A stretch of DNA of 64,000 nt from Verrucomicrobiota bacterium (GCA_014584295.1 JACTNC010000059.1:33044-97043), one strand, 5' to 3'. Numbered from the stretch's first letter, positions 43,963 to 52,229 are shown. Numbers and translations: made by a program. The notes: generated from the letters alone by a model not told the origin.

Positions 43963-46659
43963 ATGGCCTTCCTGCTTTCACCGCACGGGCATCTTCTGTT
44001 TGAGGAATCGAGTGCAGCCGCACTCGAGCCTCGTTTCGCGGACATGCTGCGCGAGGCTGCCTGCCTTTCCTCCGCGCATGCACTGCTGAGTCTCGCCACA
44101 CGCGCGCTTGACGCGGCGCTCCCGCCGCCCGCCGCATTCTGGCGTGAGTTTGGGCGACGTTACCTTACTGCGCTGTGCCAAATGCCGGAGCTGCCTGCTA
44201 GCGGGGTTGGTATTGAAGCGCCCCCCGAGAGCGAACTCGCGTCGCTGGTTGATGGCGCGCCTCCTATGGCTGGAGGAGAATATCTGCGCGTGGAGGTGCT
44301 GCGCGCCCTGTGGATAGAACTTGATGCGCTGGCCATGAGGGGAGTTCGCGCCTGCGAAGGCGGCGCCCAGGCATGGCTCAAGGCGCAGAATCCCGCGTGG
44401 CACCTGGTGGGCCGGGTGACATTTCACCTCGCAGAGAACAAGCGCGATCAAGCGAGGCCGTTCGCGTTTCTGGCTACCTATACCCACCGGATCTCGGATC
44501 AGGCCAAGCCACAATACCTGCCACTTGGTCGCGCGCTGCAGGAGTACGCGGGCGCGCGCAACCGCAATGCACTTCTCGCGCTGCTCGCCCCGGTGCAACG
44601 CGCGGCCGAGAAGAGCGCACTTGTTCGCGAGATGGTCGATTCCCAGCGCGTGTTTCAGCCTCAGACGTGGACACCGCGTGAGGCATATCACTTCCTGCGA
44701 GAAATTCCCCATTTTGAAGCGGCCGGGTTGCTGGTGCGAATACCCGACTGGTGGAAGTCAGGGCGCGCGCCGCGGCCCTCCGTGAGCATCACGGTAGGCG
44801 CTGGAAAGCCTGCTGGAATCGGTCTCAGTGCCCTGCTCGACTTTAACGTGGCGACTACACTCGACGGCGAACCCGTCAGCGCCGAGGAGTGGGCTCAAAT
44901 CGCCTCAGCCGACGCGGGTCTGGTACTGCTCAAGGGCAAGTGGGTCGAGGTAGACCGGGAAAAGCTCAGGTATGTGCTCGATCATTGGAAGACGCTGGAA
45001 GCGGCGCGTAAACAGGGTGGCGTGACATTTGCAGAGGGCATGCGCATGCTTTCGGGCGCGCAGCCTGCTGACGGTCGGGCAGGCGAGGAGAGCGAGGATG
45101 TGCGCGCTTGGTCGACGGTGAAGGCGGGCGACTGGCTTGAGAAGGCGCTCGAACAATTGCGCGCCCCGGGCGCTCAGCCGGTTGGCGCTGCCCCCGCGGG
45201 GTTGAATGCAACCTTGCGCCCCTATCAGCTTGTCGGAGTGAATTGGCTTCGCTTTCTGCAGACGCTTGGACTTGGAGCCTGCCTGGCCGACGACATGGGA
45301 CTCGGCAAAACGGTGCAGGTCCTGGCAGCGCTCCTTCATGCGCGTGCCTCATCACCTGGAGCGGCACCCGCGCTTCTCGTTTTGCCGGCATCGCTACTCG
45401 GCAACTGGATCACTGAGTCGGCGCGCTTTGCGCCGAGCCTGAGGCTTTTTGCCGTGCATCCATCGGAGGCGGAGCCTGCGAAACTGGAAGAAGCGGCTCG
45501 CAAACCGGATGCCGCGCTTGCGGGAATTGATCTCGTGCTCACGACCTACGGGATGTTGCTGAAGCAGGAATGGCTTCGCAGGCATGAATGGAGCCTGGTG
45601 ATCCTGGACGAAGCGCAGGCGATCAAGAATCCGGGAGCTCGCCAGACACGTGCGGTGAAAGAACTGAAGGCGTCTGTGCGCATCGCGCTTACGGGCACGC
45701 CCGTTGAAAACAGTCTCGGCGATCTCTGGTCGCTTTTTGATTTTCTGAACCCTGGCCTGCTTGGCAGCGCGAGCGAATTCACGCGTTACGCAAAGAAGCT
45801 CACCCAGAATGCCGCACCTGGCGGTTATGGACCGCTGCGACAGCTTGTGCGACCCTATATCCTTCGTCGGCTGAAATCCGATCGCAACGTCATCACTGAC
45901 CTGCCCGACAAGACCGAGATGATAGCTCTGTGTTCACTCAGCAAGAGGCAGGCCGTGCTCTACGCACAGACGGTGAACGAACTTGCGGATAGGCTGGGGA
46001 AGGCGAGCGGTATTGAGCGACGCGGTGTTGTGCTTGCGACGCTCATGCGACTGAAGCAGCTTTGCAACCATCCGGCGCAGTTGCTTGGCGGAGATTTTTC
46101 TCCGGAGGAAAGCGGGAAGTTTCAGCGCCTTTCCGAATTGTCCGCGGAAATTGCATCGCGTCAGGAGAAGGTTCTCGTGTTCACCCAATTTCGCGAGATG
46201 ACCTCACCCTTACTTCATTTCCTCAGCGGTGTCTTTGGGCGTCCGGGCCTTGTGCTTCACGGTGATACGGCTGTGAAGGAAAGACGGGTGCTCGTGGACG
46301 AATTCCAGCGCGAAAGCGGGCCGCCTTTTTTTATCCTGTCGCTAAAGGCGGGCGGCACGGGGCTCAATCTCACGAAGGCAGGCCATGTGATTCATTTTGA
46401 CCGCTGGTGGAATCCGGCGGTGGAGAATCAGGCTACGGACCGTGCCTATCGCATCGGTCAGAGGAAGAATGTGCTGGTGCACAAATTTGTCTGTCGAGGC
46501 ACGGTTGAGGAAAGAATCGACACTTTGATCGCTGACAAACTGGCGCTTGCCGCCGATCTGCTCGTCGGTGGCGGCGAGGTGCCCCTGACTGAGATGTGCG
46601 ACGACGAATTGTTGAAATTTGTCTCGCTTGATCTGCGGGCTGCTACCCACGATGCATGA
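43963..46659 (+). CDS. SNF2-family DNA-dependent ATPase/helicase
   Basis: This is an 898-residue SWI2/SNF2 protein. The N-terminal 420 residues are an SNF2-associated region. The ATPase core begins LRPYQLVGVNWLRFLQTLGLGACLADDMGLGKT (Walker A about 442-450). It continues with ILDEAQAIKNPGARQTR (DEAQ box about 548) and LTGTPVENSLGDLWSLFDFL. The helicase C lobe has VLVFTQFREM, LKAGGTGLNLTKAGHVIHFDRWWNPAVENQATDRAYRIGQ. It probably translocates on or remodels DNA-protein complexes in repair or transcription. Its stop overlaps the SWIM gene by four bases. Confidence 0.95.
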   Translation: MAFLLSPHGHLLFEESSAAALEPRFADMLREAACLSSAHALLSLATRALDAALPPPAAFWREFGRRYLTALCQMPELPASGVGIEAPPESELASLVDGAPPMAGGEYLRVEVLRALWIELDALAMRGVRACEGGAQAWLKAQNPAWHLVGRVTFHLAENKRDQARPFAFLATYTHRISDQAKPQYLPLGRALQEYAGARNRNALLALLAPVQRAAEKSALVREMVDSQRVFQPQTWTPREAYHFLREIPHFEAAGLLVRIPDWWKSGRAPRPSVSITVGAGKPAGIGLSALLDFNVATTLDGEPVSAEEWAQIASADAGLVLLKGKWVEVDREKLRYVLDHWKTLEAARKQGGVTFAEGMRMLSGAQPADGRAGEESEDVRAWSTVKAGDWLEKALEQLRAPGAQPVGAAPAGLNATLRPYQLVGVNWLRFLQTLGLGACLADDMGLGKTVQVLAALLHARASSPGAAPALLVLPASLLGNWITESARFAPSLRLFAVHPSEAEPAKLEEAARKPDAALAGIDLVLTTYGMLLKQEWLRRHEWSLVILDEAQAIKNPGARQTRAVKELKASVRIALTGTPVENSLGDLWSLFDFLNPGLLGSASEFTRYAKKLTQNAAPGGYGPLRQLVRPYILRRLKSDRNVITDLPDKTEMIALCSLSKRQAVLYAQTVNELADRLGKASGIERRGVVLATLMRLKQLCNHPAQLLGGDFSPEESGKFQRLSELSAEIASRQEKVLVFTQFREMTSPLLHFLSGVFGRPGLVLHGDTAVKERRVLVDEFQRESGPPFFILSLKAGGTGLNLTKAGHVIHFDRWWNPAVENQATDRAYRIGQRKNVLVHKFVCRGTVEERIDTLIADKLALAADLLVGGGEVPLTEMCDDELLKFVSLDLRAATHDA

Positions 46660-47561
46660 AAATCATGAGCTGGTTCCGACAATGGCGCCCGTATCAAAGT
46701 GTCGCTCAGCGCCGAGCCAAGGCGCTGGCGCATGCGAAGAAAATGGAGAAGAGCGGTGTCGCCTTCGCTCCCGTGGCGATCGAAGGCCGGACAATCGCGA
46801 AAACGTTCTGGGGACAGGCATGGTGCCGACATCTGGAGTCTTTCAGTGATTTTTCGAACCGGCTACCTCGAGGCCGCTCCTATGTTCGCAATGGCTCGGT
46901 GATGGATCTGCAGATTTCACCGGGCTATATCAAGGCGCAGGTGATGGGGTCGTCGCTCTATCGTGGCACGATCGGGGTCGCACCGCTGAACCCGGGAAAG
47001 TGGAAGGCAATCAAGGCAGAGTGTGCGGGGAAGATCGACTCGCTGGTCGGGTTGTTGCAGGGTCGACTCTCTGACGCGGTGATGCGTGTCATCACCGATC
47101 GGGAGAAGGGCCTGTTTCCGTTGCCCTCCGAGATCAAGCTGGAGTGCAGTTGTCCGGATTGGGCAAGCCTGTGCAAGCATCTCGCGGCGGTGCTCTATGG
47201 CGTGGGGGCGCGACTCGATACGCAGCCGGAGCTGCTGTTCAAGCTACGGGGGGTGGATCATCTCGAACTCATCGGTGCTGCGGCGGAGGCACCGGTGCTC
47301 ACACGGAAAGCGACGGGTGCAGATACTCTTGACGACTCCGAACTCGCCAGCGTGTTCGGCATCGACATCGCTGCCACGGACAAGGGGGCCAGCCCGCCCC
47401 ATGGAGACTCGCCGAAACATCCCAAAGCGCCTGCGACGAGGAGGAAGGCTGGTCAAAGGAGCCGGGGAAAGAAGGCGAAACCCACCAAAATCACTTCAAC
47501 CCCTCCGGCAAAGAGGAAGGCGACGCCGCGAACCGGGAAAAATAAACCGCGACGCAGGTGA
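46656..47561 (+). CDS. SWIM zinc-finger protein
   Basis: The 301-residue protein carries a SWIM motif, CSCPDWASLCKH (C-x-C-xn-C-x-H, about residues 163-175), predicted to bind zinc and DNA or protein. The N-terminal half starts with WRPYQSVAQRRAKALAHAKKM and IEGRTIAKTFWGQAWC. The last 60 residues are Lys/Arg/Pro-rich and probably bind nucleic acid. It overlaps the SNF2 gene by ATGA, a pairing known in bacteria, so the two products likely act together. Confidence 0.9.
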   Translation: MKIMSWFRQWRPYQSVAQRRAKALAHAKKMEKSGVAFAPVAIEGRTIAKTFWGQAWCRHLESFSDFSNRLPRGRSYVRNGSVMDLQISPGYIKAQVMGSSLYRGTIGVAPLNPGKWKAIKAECAGKIDSLVGLLQGRLSDAVMRVITDREKGLFPLPSEIKLECSCPDWASLCKHLAAVLYGVGARLDTQPELLFKLRGVDHLELIGAAAEAPVLTRKATGADTLDDSELASVFGIDIAATDKGASPPHGDSPKHPKAPATRRKAGQRSRGKKAKPTKITSTPPAKRKATPRTGKNKPRRR

Positions 47562-47689
47562 TGCTGCAGCCCCGCAAGGGATCGTTGCATCCAGATGGAT
47601 GCGCTAGCCCGCGCACCAGAAATCTGCGGAAATGTCCAATTGGGGGGCGATCCAAGCCTGCTGCGACCTACGATTGCTATCGCTGCGAT

Positions 47690-47928
47690 TGCACCTGGCT
47701 CGACCTGAACGCGTGGCTCCGGAGCAAGGGGGGCGTCAGCAAGAGGCGATTCACTCGCTGCGGGAGGAAAGCGGTTCGCTCATCGCCTCGACGTTCGGCA
47801 TCGAAGCCGCCCACCAGCACCTCGGCCACCGCGGCATCCGGACCGCATCGTCTCACTACGTGGACAGAAAGAAGCGGATCGAAGTGCGTATCCCGGTCAG
47901 TGCCGGTATCCAACAGGCGGCAAGCTGA
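47690..47928 (+). pseudogene. Frameshifted remnant of a tyrosine-recombinase integrase
   Basis: Two frames together give an integrase C-terminus: LNAWLRSKGGVSKRR in one frame (about 47705-47750), then AIHSLREESGSLIAS, FGIEAAHQHLGHRGIRTASSHYVDRKKR in the next (about 47750-47890). The LGHRG...T..HY segment carries the active-site His and Tyr region of phage-type integrases. A one-base deletion near 47745-47750 breaks the frame, and the N-terminal three quarters are missing. The relic lies about 1.1 kb from the 3' end of tRNA-Asn, consistent with an old element integrated there. Confidence 0.72.
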
Positions 47929-47981
47929 AACATCGGGGCCGCCCCCTTGACTTCGGCATTACTGCAATGCAGCTTTTCGGC

Positions 47982-48215
47982 ATGACTACCACGATCCAGA
48001 TTTCCTCGCGTGGCACCATGACTCTCCCCATCGAGCTGCGACGTCGGCTGAAACTCGACAAGCATTCCATCCTGCTGGTGGAGGAGCGGGAGGACGGAAT
48101 TTTTCTGCACCCGGCGATGACGGTGCCCGTGCGGGATATTCCAAAGAGCACGATCAAGAAGTGGATCAAGGATGACGAGGCCGATGCCGCGAGCGTGACC
48201 GTGCTCAAACGGTGA
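47982..48215 (+). CDS. AbrB/MazE-type antitoxin
   Basis: The small protein (77 residues from MTTTIQISSRGTMTLPIELRRRLKL) has the swapped-hairpin AbrB DNA-binding fold typical of VapB/MazE antitoxins. ATG 47967 would add five residues. The C-terminus (IPKSTIKKWIKDDEADAASVT) would contact the toxin. It overlaps the GTG start of the PIN gene by four bases (GTGA), the usual toxin-antitoxin arrangement. Because the toxin frame is broken, the antitoxin may no longer be needed. Confidence 0.8.
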   Translation: MTTTIQISSRGTMTLPIELRRRLKLDKHSILLVEEREDGIFLHPAMTVPVRDIPKSTIKKWIKDDEADAASVTVLKR

Positions 48216-48625
48216 TCGTTTTCCTCGATTCATCGACGATTCTTGCGGCGTGTTGATCGTCGAAGGGGCTTTCGCGTCTGCTCATCGAGCGTGCTCCGAC
48301 GGAAGATTGGCGATTGGTCACGGCGGAATATTGCCTGGATGAAGTCGAAAAGAATGTGGGGAAGCATGCCGCCGGGGCCGTCGAGTGGCGCCGGTTGGTG
48401 AAGCCACGCCTGACGGCCGTCGGCTCGGTCTTCGTGTTCGACCGCCCCGTCGTGTTTGATGCCACAAAAGATCGGCCGGTGTTGCTGTCGGCGATAGGTG
48501 GCAACGCGGAGTATCTGGTCACCTCAGACACGACCGATTTCGCCCACATCCTCGGCACTGTCGTTTACGGCGTGAAGATTCGCACCCCGAAAACGTTCCT
48601 GATGGAAACAGGAATCGTGCGGTAG
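48212..48625 (+). pseudogene. PIN-domain toxin with in-frame stop codon
   Basis: Read from GTG 48212, the frame gives VIVFLDSSTILAAC, then TGA at 48254-48256. It continues in the same frame without loss as SSKGLSRLLIERAPTEDWRLVTAEYCLDEVEKN to the stop at 48625. The first Asp (FLDSS), the later Glu in EYCLDEVEKN and the Asp residues in TSDTTDF are the acidic residues of a PIN ribonuclease. A GGA-to-TGA change at codon 15 would explain the stop. A shorter product from the internal TTG at 48314 would lack the first catalytic Asp. Confidence 0.78.
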
Positions 48626-48695
48626 CATGTCAGAGTAGGTTTACCAAAAGGACCATGCGCAGGCACCGAAACTGGAAAACGCACTTGGGTGGGAC

Positions 48696-48713
48696 CTACC
48701 GCGAATGCGGTAG
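48696..48713. repeat. Small palindrome, copy 1 (CTACCGC/GCGGTAG)
   Basis: CTACCGC and GCGGTAG form a 7-bp stem with a GAAT loop, preceded by GGGAC. A second copy with the same ACCTACCG...GCGGTAG frame lies 200 bases downstream. Together they look like a REP-type element. Confidence 0.55.
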
Positions 48714-48895
48714 CTGAATCGGGCGGCGGCCAGCCTTCGGGCGCGAAATTCCGCGCTTGGCGTTCAATGACTTACAACCCAACGAACTCGTTAGGGACTT
48801 GCGTATTGGTCCCACACAAGTGCGTAAGTCGTGCGAACATCTGCTCAGCTAATCGCAGCTGCGGATGCCCGAATCACGAAGCCACCGCACCATGA

Positions 48896-48914
48896 CCTAC
48901 CGTTTTGCGGTAGG
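48896..48914. repeat. Small palindrome, copy 2 (CCTACCG/CGGTAGG)
   Basis: CCTACCG and CGGTAGG pair around a TTTTG loop. The flank TGACCTACCG matches GGACCTACCG of copy 1 in most positions, while the loops differ. This is what is expected of structured REP-like repeats rather than a simple duplication. Confidence 0.55.
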
Positions 48915-49027
48915 CTCGATCCCGCAAAAACGGAGGGCGGGGACGATGGCGTTACGGCACGCATGCCCTGATACTGTAGCCATGAACCCCAGCCTCTAAA
49001 TCCATGCCCTGGTCCCCAAAATTTGAT

Positions 49028-49054
49028 ATAGACCCACATAGACCCTATAGACCC
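49028..49054. repeat. Three ATAGACCC direct repeats next to tRNA-Asn
   Basis: ATAGACCC occurs at 49028-49035, 49038-49045 and 49047-49054, with one- to two-base spacers, seven bases from the tRNA 3' end. The cluster may be part of an attachment region or slipped-strand repeats. No matching copy was found on the other side of the scar. Confidence 0.6.
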
Positions 49055-49060
49055 ATCAGT

Positions 49061-49135
49061 TGGCTGCCCGGGTAGGGATCGAACCTACGACCAAGTGATT
49101 AACAGTCACCTGCTCTGCCACTGAGCTACCGGGCA
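49061..49135 (-). tRNA. tRNA-Asn (anticodon GTT)
   Basis: The minus strand reads TGCCCGG as the 5' acceptor strand, GCTC-AGTGGCAGA-GC as the D arm, an anticodon loop CTGTTAA within GGTGA/TCACT, GTAGG-TTCGATC-CCTAC as the T arm, and CCGGGCA-G-CCA at the 3' end. The 75-base gene includes the CCA. The anticodon is GTT, decoding AAC and AAT. The 3' end faces the integrase-relic region, a usual target for tyrosine recombinases. Confidence 0.97.
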
Positions 49136-49320
49136 AACTGACCTTGCTCCCAATTGGGACGGGCAAGACATGCACCCGCATTTGCCTTGTCAACGCTCCA
49201 TTTGAGCAAAAATCACTCTCCCTAAAGTTTTGATTGATTTCCCGGGGGGAACGCGATTGCCTCGCCAACTTTTCCATTACGCCTGCCTCCATTCCGGAGC
49301 GACCAGGTGGACCGAATATC

Positions 49321-50109
49321 ATGAAGCAAAATCTTGTCCTCAATGTTGCGCCGCGCGCCCAGTCCGGGCGCAGTGCCTCGCGCCGGTTGCGCAAAGTAAA
49401 TCGCGTTCCCGCAATTCTTTACGGGAAGCACACCAAGCCTGAAATGCTTGCGCTTGATGGTCCAGAATTCACCCGCCTTCTGAAGGTTGTGGCCGGCCGC
49501 GCGCTCGTCATAGAACTGGCCCGCACCGATAAACCGGTAAAAGCCCTTTCCTTCCTCCAGGAAGTCCAGCGCGATCCCATCACCGACCGCTACGTGCATG
49601 TGGACCTGCATGAAGTGAAGGAGGATGAGGCCTTCGAAATCCGCGTTCCCGTAACGACCGTGGGCGAATCCTTCGGCGTAAAGAACCAGAGCGGCGTTTT
49701 GGAAATCGCCACGCTTCAACTGCGCATTCGCTGCCTCGCCAAGGATCTGCCTGAATCGATTTCGGTCGACGTCACGGAGCTCAAGGTGGGCGAGACGGTG
49801 AAGGTCGGCGAACTCAAGCCGATCCCGGGCGTCAAGTTTCTCGATCCCAAGGGTCAGCCTGTGGTGTCCTGCGTCGAGCCGGTTGCCGAGGTCGTTACGG
49901 CGGAAGCCGCTGCTCCGGCCGCCGCCGCCGCGGGAGCCGCTGCCGCGCCTGCAGCAGCAGGTGCTGCCGCTCCCGCCGCAGGAGCCGCTGCAACCCCGGC
50001 CGCCGCGGGTGCTGCCGCTCCGGCCGCGGGTGCCAAACCCGCCGCAGCTGGCGCCAAGGCTGCCGCTCCGGCCGCCGGCGCCAAACCCGCCGCGCCCGCG
50101 AAGAAGTAA
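49321..50109 (+). CDS. rplY: 50S ribosomal protein L25 (Ctc form)
   Basis: The 262-residue product begins MKQNLVLNVAPRAQSGRSASRRLRKVNRVPAILYG, the 5S-rRNA-binding L25 domain (about 1-92). The TL5/Ctc beta domain follows (to about 190; VKFLDPKGQPVVSCVEP). The last 70 residues are almost only Ala, Pro, Gly and Lys, with repeated AAGAAAPAAGA units, ending in KK. The start was placed at 49321 because the upstream residues are not L25-like. It heads the rplY-pth-rpsF-ssb-rplI block. Confidence 0.95.
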   Translation: MKQNLVLNVAPRAQSGRSASRRLRKVNRVPAILYGKHTKPEMLALDGPEFTRLLKVVAGRALVIELARTDKPVKALSFLQEVQRDPITDRYVHVDLHEVKEDEAFEIRVPVTTVGESFGVKNQSGVLEIATLQLRIRCLAKDLPESISVDVTELKVGETVKVGELKPIPGVKFLDPKGQPVVSCVEPVAEVVTAEAAAPAAAAAGAAAAPAAAGAAAPAAGAAATPAAAGAAAPAAGAKPAAAGAKAAAPAAGAKPAAPAKK

Positions 50110-50124
50110 TTGTTTTTCGGATAC

Positions 50125-50149
50125 GGCTGCCATGACTCCCATGGTAGCC
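50125..50149 (+). other. Hairpin between rplY and pth
   Basis: GGCTGCCATG (50125-50134) pairs with CATGGTAGCC (50140-50149) with one G-U wobble and a five-base loop. It lies between the rplY stop and the pth start without a U-tract, so it may stabilise mRNA or separate expression of the two genes. Confidence 0.4.
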
Positions 50150-50172
50150 GGAGCCCGAGTGTTCTTTGAGTC

Positions 50173-50796
50173 ATGTCCATCGCGCTCGTCGCCGGTCTGG
50201 GAAATCCGGGCCGCGAATATGACGGGACCCGCCACAATCTGGGGTGGAAGCTGCTCGATGCCCTGGCCAGCCGCCGGCATTTGCACTGGAAGTCCGATTC
50301 CCGGTTTGCTGTCGAGACCGCCCGTTGGGATGCGGGTGAACGCACGCTGTACCTGGTGAAGCCCCAGAGCTTCATGAACGACAGCGGGCGCCCACTCCGG
50401 CAGTTTGCCAGCTATCACAAGGTTCCGACCCCCTCGATCTTCGTCGCCTACGACGACGCTGCCATCGAACTCGGCTCCGTGAAAGTTTCGGTGACGGGCA
50501 GCGCAGGCGGCCATAACGGTGTGGCAAGCCTGCTCGAACACCTGGGCGACGGTTTTGTGCGCTACCGGCTTGGGATTGGTCCCAAACAGCCGCCCCAGAT
50601 GGACATCAAAGACTTCGTGCTCGGATCCTTCACTTTGGAACAACGTCAACTCCTTACACAAAAACTCGACCGCCTCGTCGACGGCTTGGAGCTTCTCATC
50701 ACGGAAGGTCCGGACCGCGCGATGAACCAACTCAATCGCAGAGATAAAAATGAACCCGACCAAACGCAGCTACCGCGCGACCTTCATCCTGGATAA
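50173..50796 (+). CDS. pth: Peptidyl-tRNA hydrolase
   Basis: The enzyme releases peptides from stalled peptidyl-tRNAs. ALVAGLGNPGREYDGTRHNLGW holds the catalytic His near residue 20. KPQSFMNDSG and FVAYDDAAIELGSVKVSVTGSAGGHNGVASLLEHLG are the other conserved blocks. It is 207 residues, with a tail after DRAMNQLNR that overlaps the rpsF reading frame by 47 bases. It follows rplY after about 60 bases. Confidence 0.97.
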   Translation: MSIALVAGLGNPGREYDGTRHNLGWKLLDALASRRHLHWKSDSRFAVETARWDAGERTLYLVKPQSFMNDSGRPLRQFASYHKVPTPSIFVAYDDAAIELGSVKVSVTGSAGGHNGVASLLEHLGDGFVRYRLGIGPKQPPQMDIKDFVLGSFTLEQRQLLTQKLDRLVDGLELLITEGPDRAMNQLNRRDKNEPDQTQLPRDLHPG

Positions 50797-51046
50797 CCGC
50801 GGCAAGGAAGACTCCATCGATCAGATCATCGATGGCGTGAAACAGGATATCGCCGCCGTCCAGGGCGAAGTCACCGCCGTGGAAAATCTTGGACGCCGCG
50901 AGTTCGTGCGCGTCACGGATCGCAAGCTGACCGGCGGCACCTACGTGCAGGTGGCCTTCTCGGCTCCTCCATCCGGCCCCACCGCGCTCCGCGAACGGCT
51001 TCGGCTGAACGCCAACGTTTACCGCACTTTCGTTCAATCGGTCTGA
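50750..51046 (+). CDS. rpsF: 30S ribosomal protein S6
   Basis: This 98-residue S6 protein begins MNPTKRSYRATFILDNRGKED. It shows the family beta-alpha-beta pattern (IDGVKQDIAAVQGEVTAVENLGRREFVRVTDRKLTGGTYVQVAF) and ends LRLNANVYRTFV. It is slightly shorter than the usual S6. The start lies 47 bases inside the pth 3' end, in another frame, which suggests translational coupling. It is followed by ssb and rplI in the common rpsF-ssb-rpl order, but with no rpsR between. Confidence 0.93.
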   Translation: MNPTKRSYRATFILDNRGKEDSIDQIIDGVKQDIAAVQGEVTAVENLGRREFVRVTDRKLTGGTYVQVAFSAPPSGPTALRERLRLNANVYRTFVQSV

Positions 51047-51071
51047 GCGGCAGGCTGCCGCGCTCACTCCC

Positions 51072-51554
51072 ATGGCCTCGCTCAATAAAGTCTTCCTGAT
51101 CGGAAATCTGACACGGGAACCCGAACTCAGGGTTACGCCCAAGGGGACCGCCATTTGTCAGTTCGGCATCGCGGTTAACCGACAGTTCAAGGATGACTCG
51201 GGCGCAACACGCGACGAAACCACCTTTGTGGACATCGAGGCGTGGGGCAAGCAGGGGGAGCTGGTTTCCAAGTACCTTGGAAAGGGCTCCCAGTGCATGG
51301 TTGAGGGACGGCTCAAGCTCGACCAATGGGAGGACAAGACCAGCGGTCAAAAACGTAGCCGTCTCAAGGTTGTGCTTGAGAATGTCCAGTTTCTTGGCGC
51401 CCCGCGCGGTGCTGCCTCTTCGCAAGGGGCGCAGACCGGTGGCGCAGACGAGACGGATCAGACAGCACCATCCTATGAGCGCACATCACCCCCACCGCGG
51501 GGAAAACCGACTACGCCTCCCGCAGACGCGATCGACGAGGATGTCCCGTTTTGA
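51072..51554 (+). CDS. ssb: Single-stranded DNA-binding protein
   Basis: The OB fold is seen in MASLNKVFLIGNLTREPELRVTPKGTAICQFGIAVNR and VDIEAWGKQGELVSKYLGKGSQCMVEGRLKLDQW. After residue 115 comes a Gly/Pro/Thr/Asp-rich tail that ends in the acidic DEDVPF tip, which recruits replication and repair partners. At 160 residues it is of normal size. It lies between rpsF and rplI. Confidence 0.97.
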   Translation: MASLNKVFLIGNLTREPELRVTPKGTAICQFGIAVNRQFKDDSGATRDETTFVDIEAWGKQGELVSKYLGKGSQCMVEGRLKLDQWEDKTSGQKRSRLKVVLENVQFLGAPRGAASSQGAQTGGADETDQTAPSYERTSPPPRGKPTTPPADAIDEDVPF

Positions 51555-51634
51555 CCTGACATAAGCACCTTTGCGGTCGCTGCCCCGGGCATGCCCCGCA
51601 TTTCCTCCGTACCACTCTCAACACGTCACCCATC

Positions 51635-52183
51635 ATGGCTCACAATGAAATTCTGCTCCTTCAGCCCGTCGACGGACTCGGCGGCGAAGGTGATCAAGTC
51701 AAGGTTCGCGCCGGCTATGCCCGCAACTTCCTCCTCCCGCGCAAGATCGCCGTTCCGGTAACCCGCGCCAATAAGAAGCATGTCGAGGCGCTGCGCAAAC
51801 GCCGCGCCGAGCGCGAAGCCGCCGAACTCTCCGGCGCCCAGGAGATCGCGCGCAGGCTCGAGAAGACCTCGCTCGCGTTTGCGGTCAAGACCGGCGAAGG
51901 CGGCAAAGTCTTTGGCGCGATCACATCGGCCGATCTTCATGCAAAGCTCGCCGAGGCCGGCATCACGCTGGACAAGAAGCGCATCCACTTGCACACGCCC
52001 GTCAAGGCACTCGGCAAGCACGAGGTGAAGATCAAGCTTCACGCCGACGTCACGGTCGATCTTTCCTTCGATGTCGTGTCAGAGAACCCGATTGAGCCCG
52101 TCGTGCAGGAAAAGCCTGCCGGCGAGGTTCGTGAGAAGAAGCGACCCGTGCGCAAATCGACAAAGGAAAAGGAATCCGCCTGA
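51635..52183 (+). CDS. rplI: 50S ribosomal protein L9
   Basis: The N-terminal domain is LLLQPVDGLGGEGDQVKVRAGYARNFLLPRKIAVPVTRAN, followed by the long connecting helix. The C-terminal domain includes GKVFGAITSADLHAKL and KKRIHLHTPVKALGKHEVKIKLH. A charged extension of about 25 residues (REKKRPVRKSTKEKESA) follows, making it 182 residues versus about 150 normally. A terminator-like hairpin follows at 52230. Confidence 0.97.
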   Translation: MAHNEILLLQPVDGLGGEGDQVKVRAGYARNFLLPRKIAVPVTRANKKHVEALRKRRAEREAAELSGAQEIARRLEKTSLAFAVKTGEGGKVFGAITSADLHAKLAEAGITLDKKRIHLHTPVKALGKHEVKIKLHADVTVDLSFDVVSENPIEPVVQEKPAGEVREKKRPVRKSTKEKESA

Positions 52184-52229
52184 TAAGACGGAGAATTGCC
52201 GAGGGTTGAGCCCGATGATGCGAGTTTAC

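Larger units (their letters stand above)
48626..49060. other. Non-coding scar of about 435 bases beside tRNA-Asn
   Basis: I find no convincing gene here. The region holds two related palindromes (48696-48713 and 48896-48914) and a short ATAGACCC direct-repeat cluster (49028-49054). With the integrase relic and broken toxin it forms the likely remains of an integrated element. Confidence 0.6.

Noticed and set aside
48254..48256. TGA in the PIN frame read as selenocysteine
   Set aside because: No SECIS-like stem-loop is evident after the codon, PIN enzymes do not use selenocysteine, and a GGA-to-TGA mutation is simpler.
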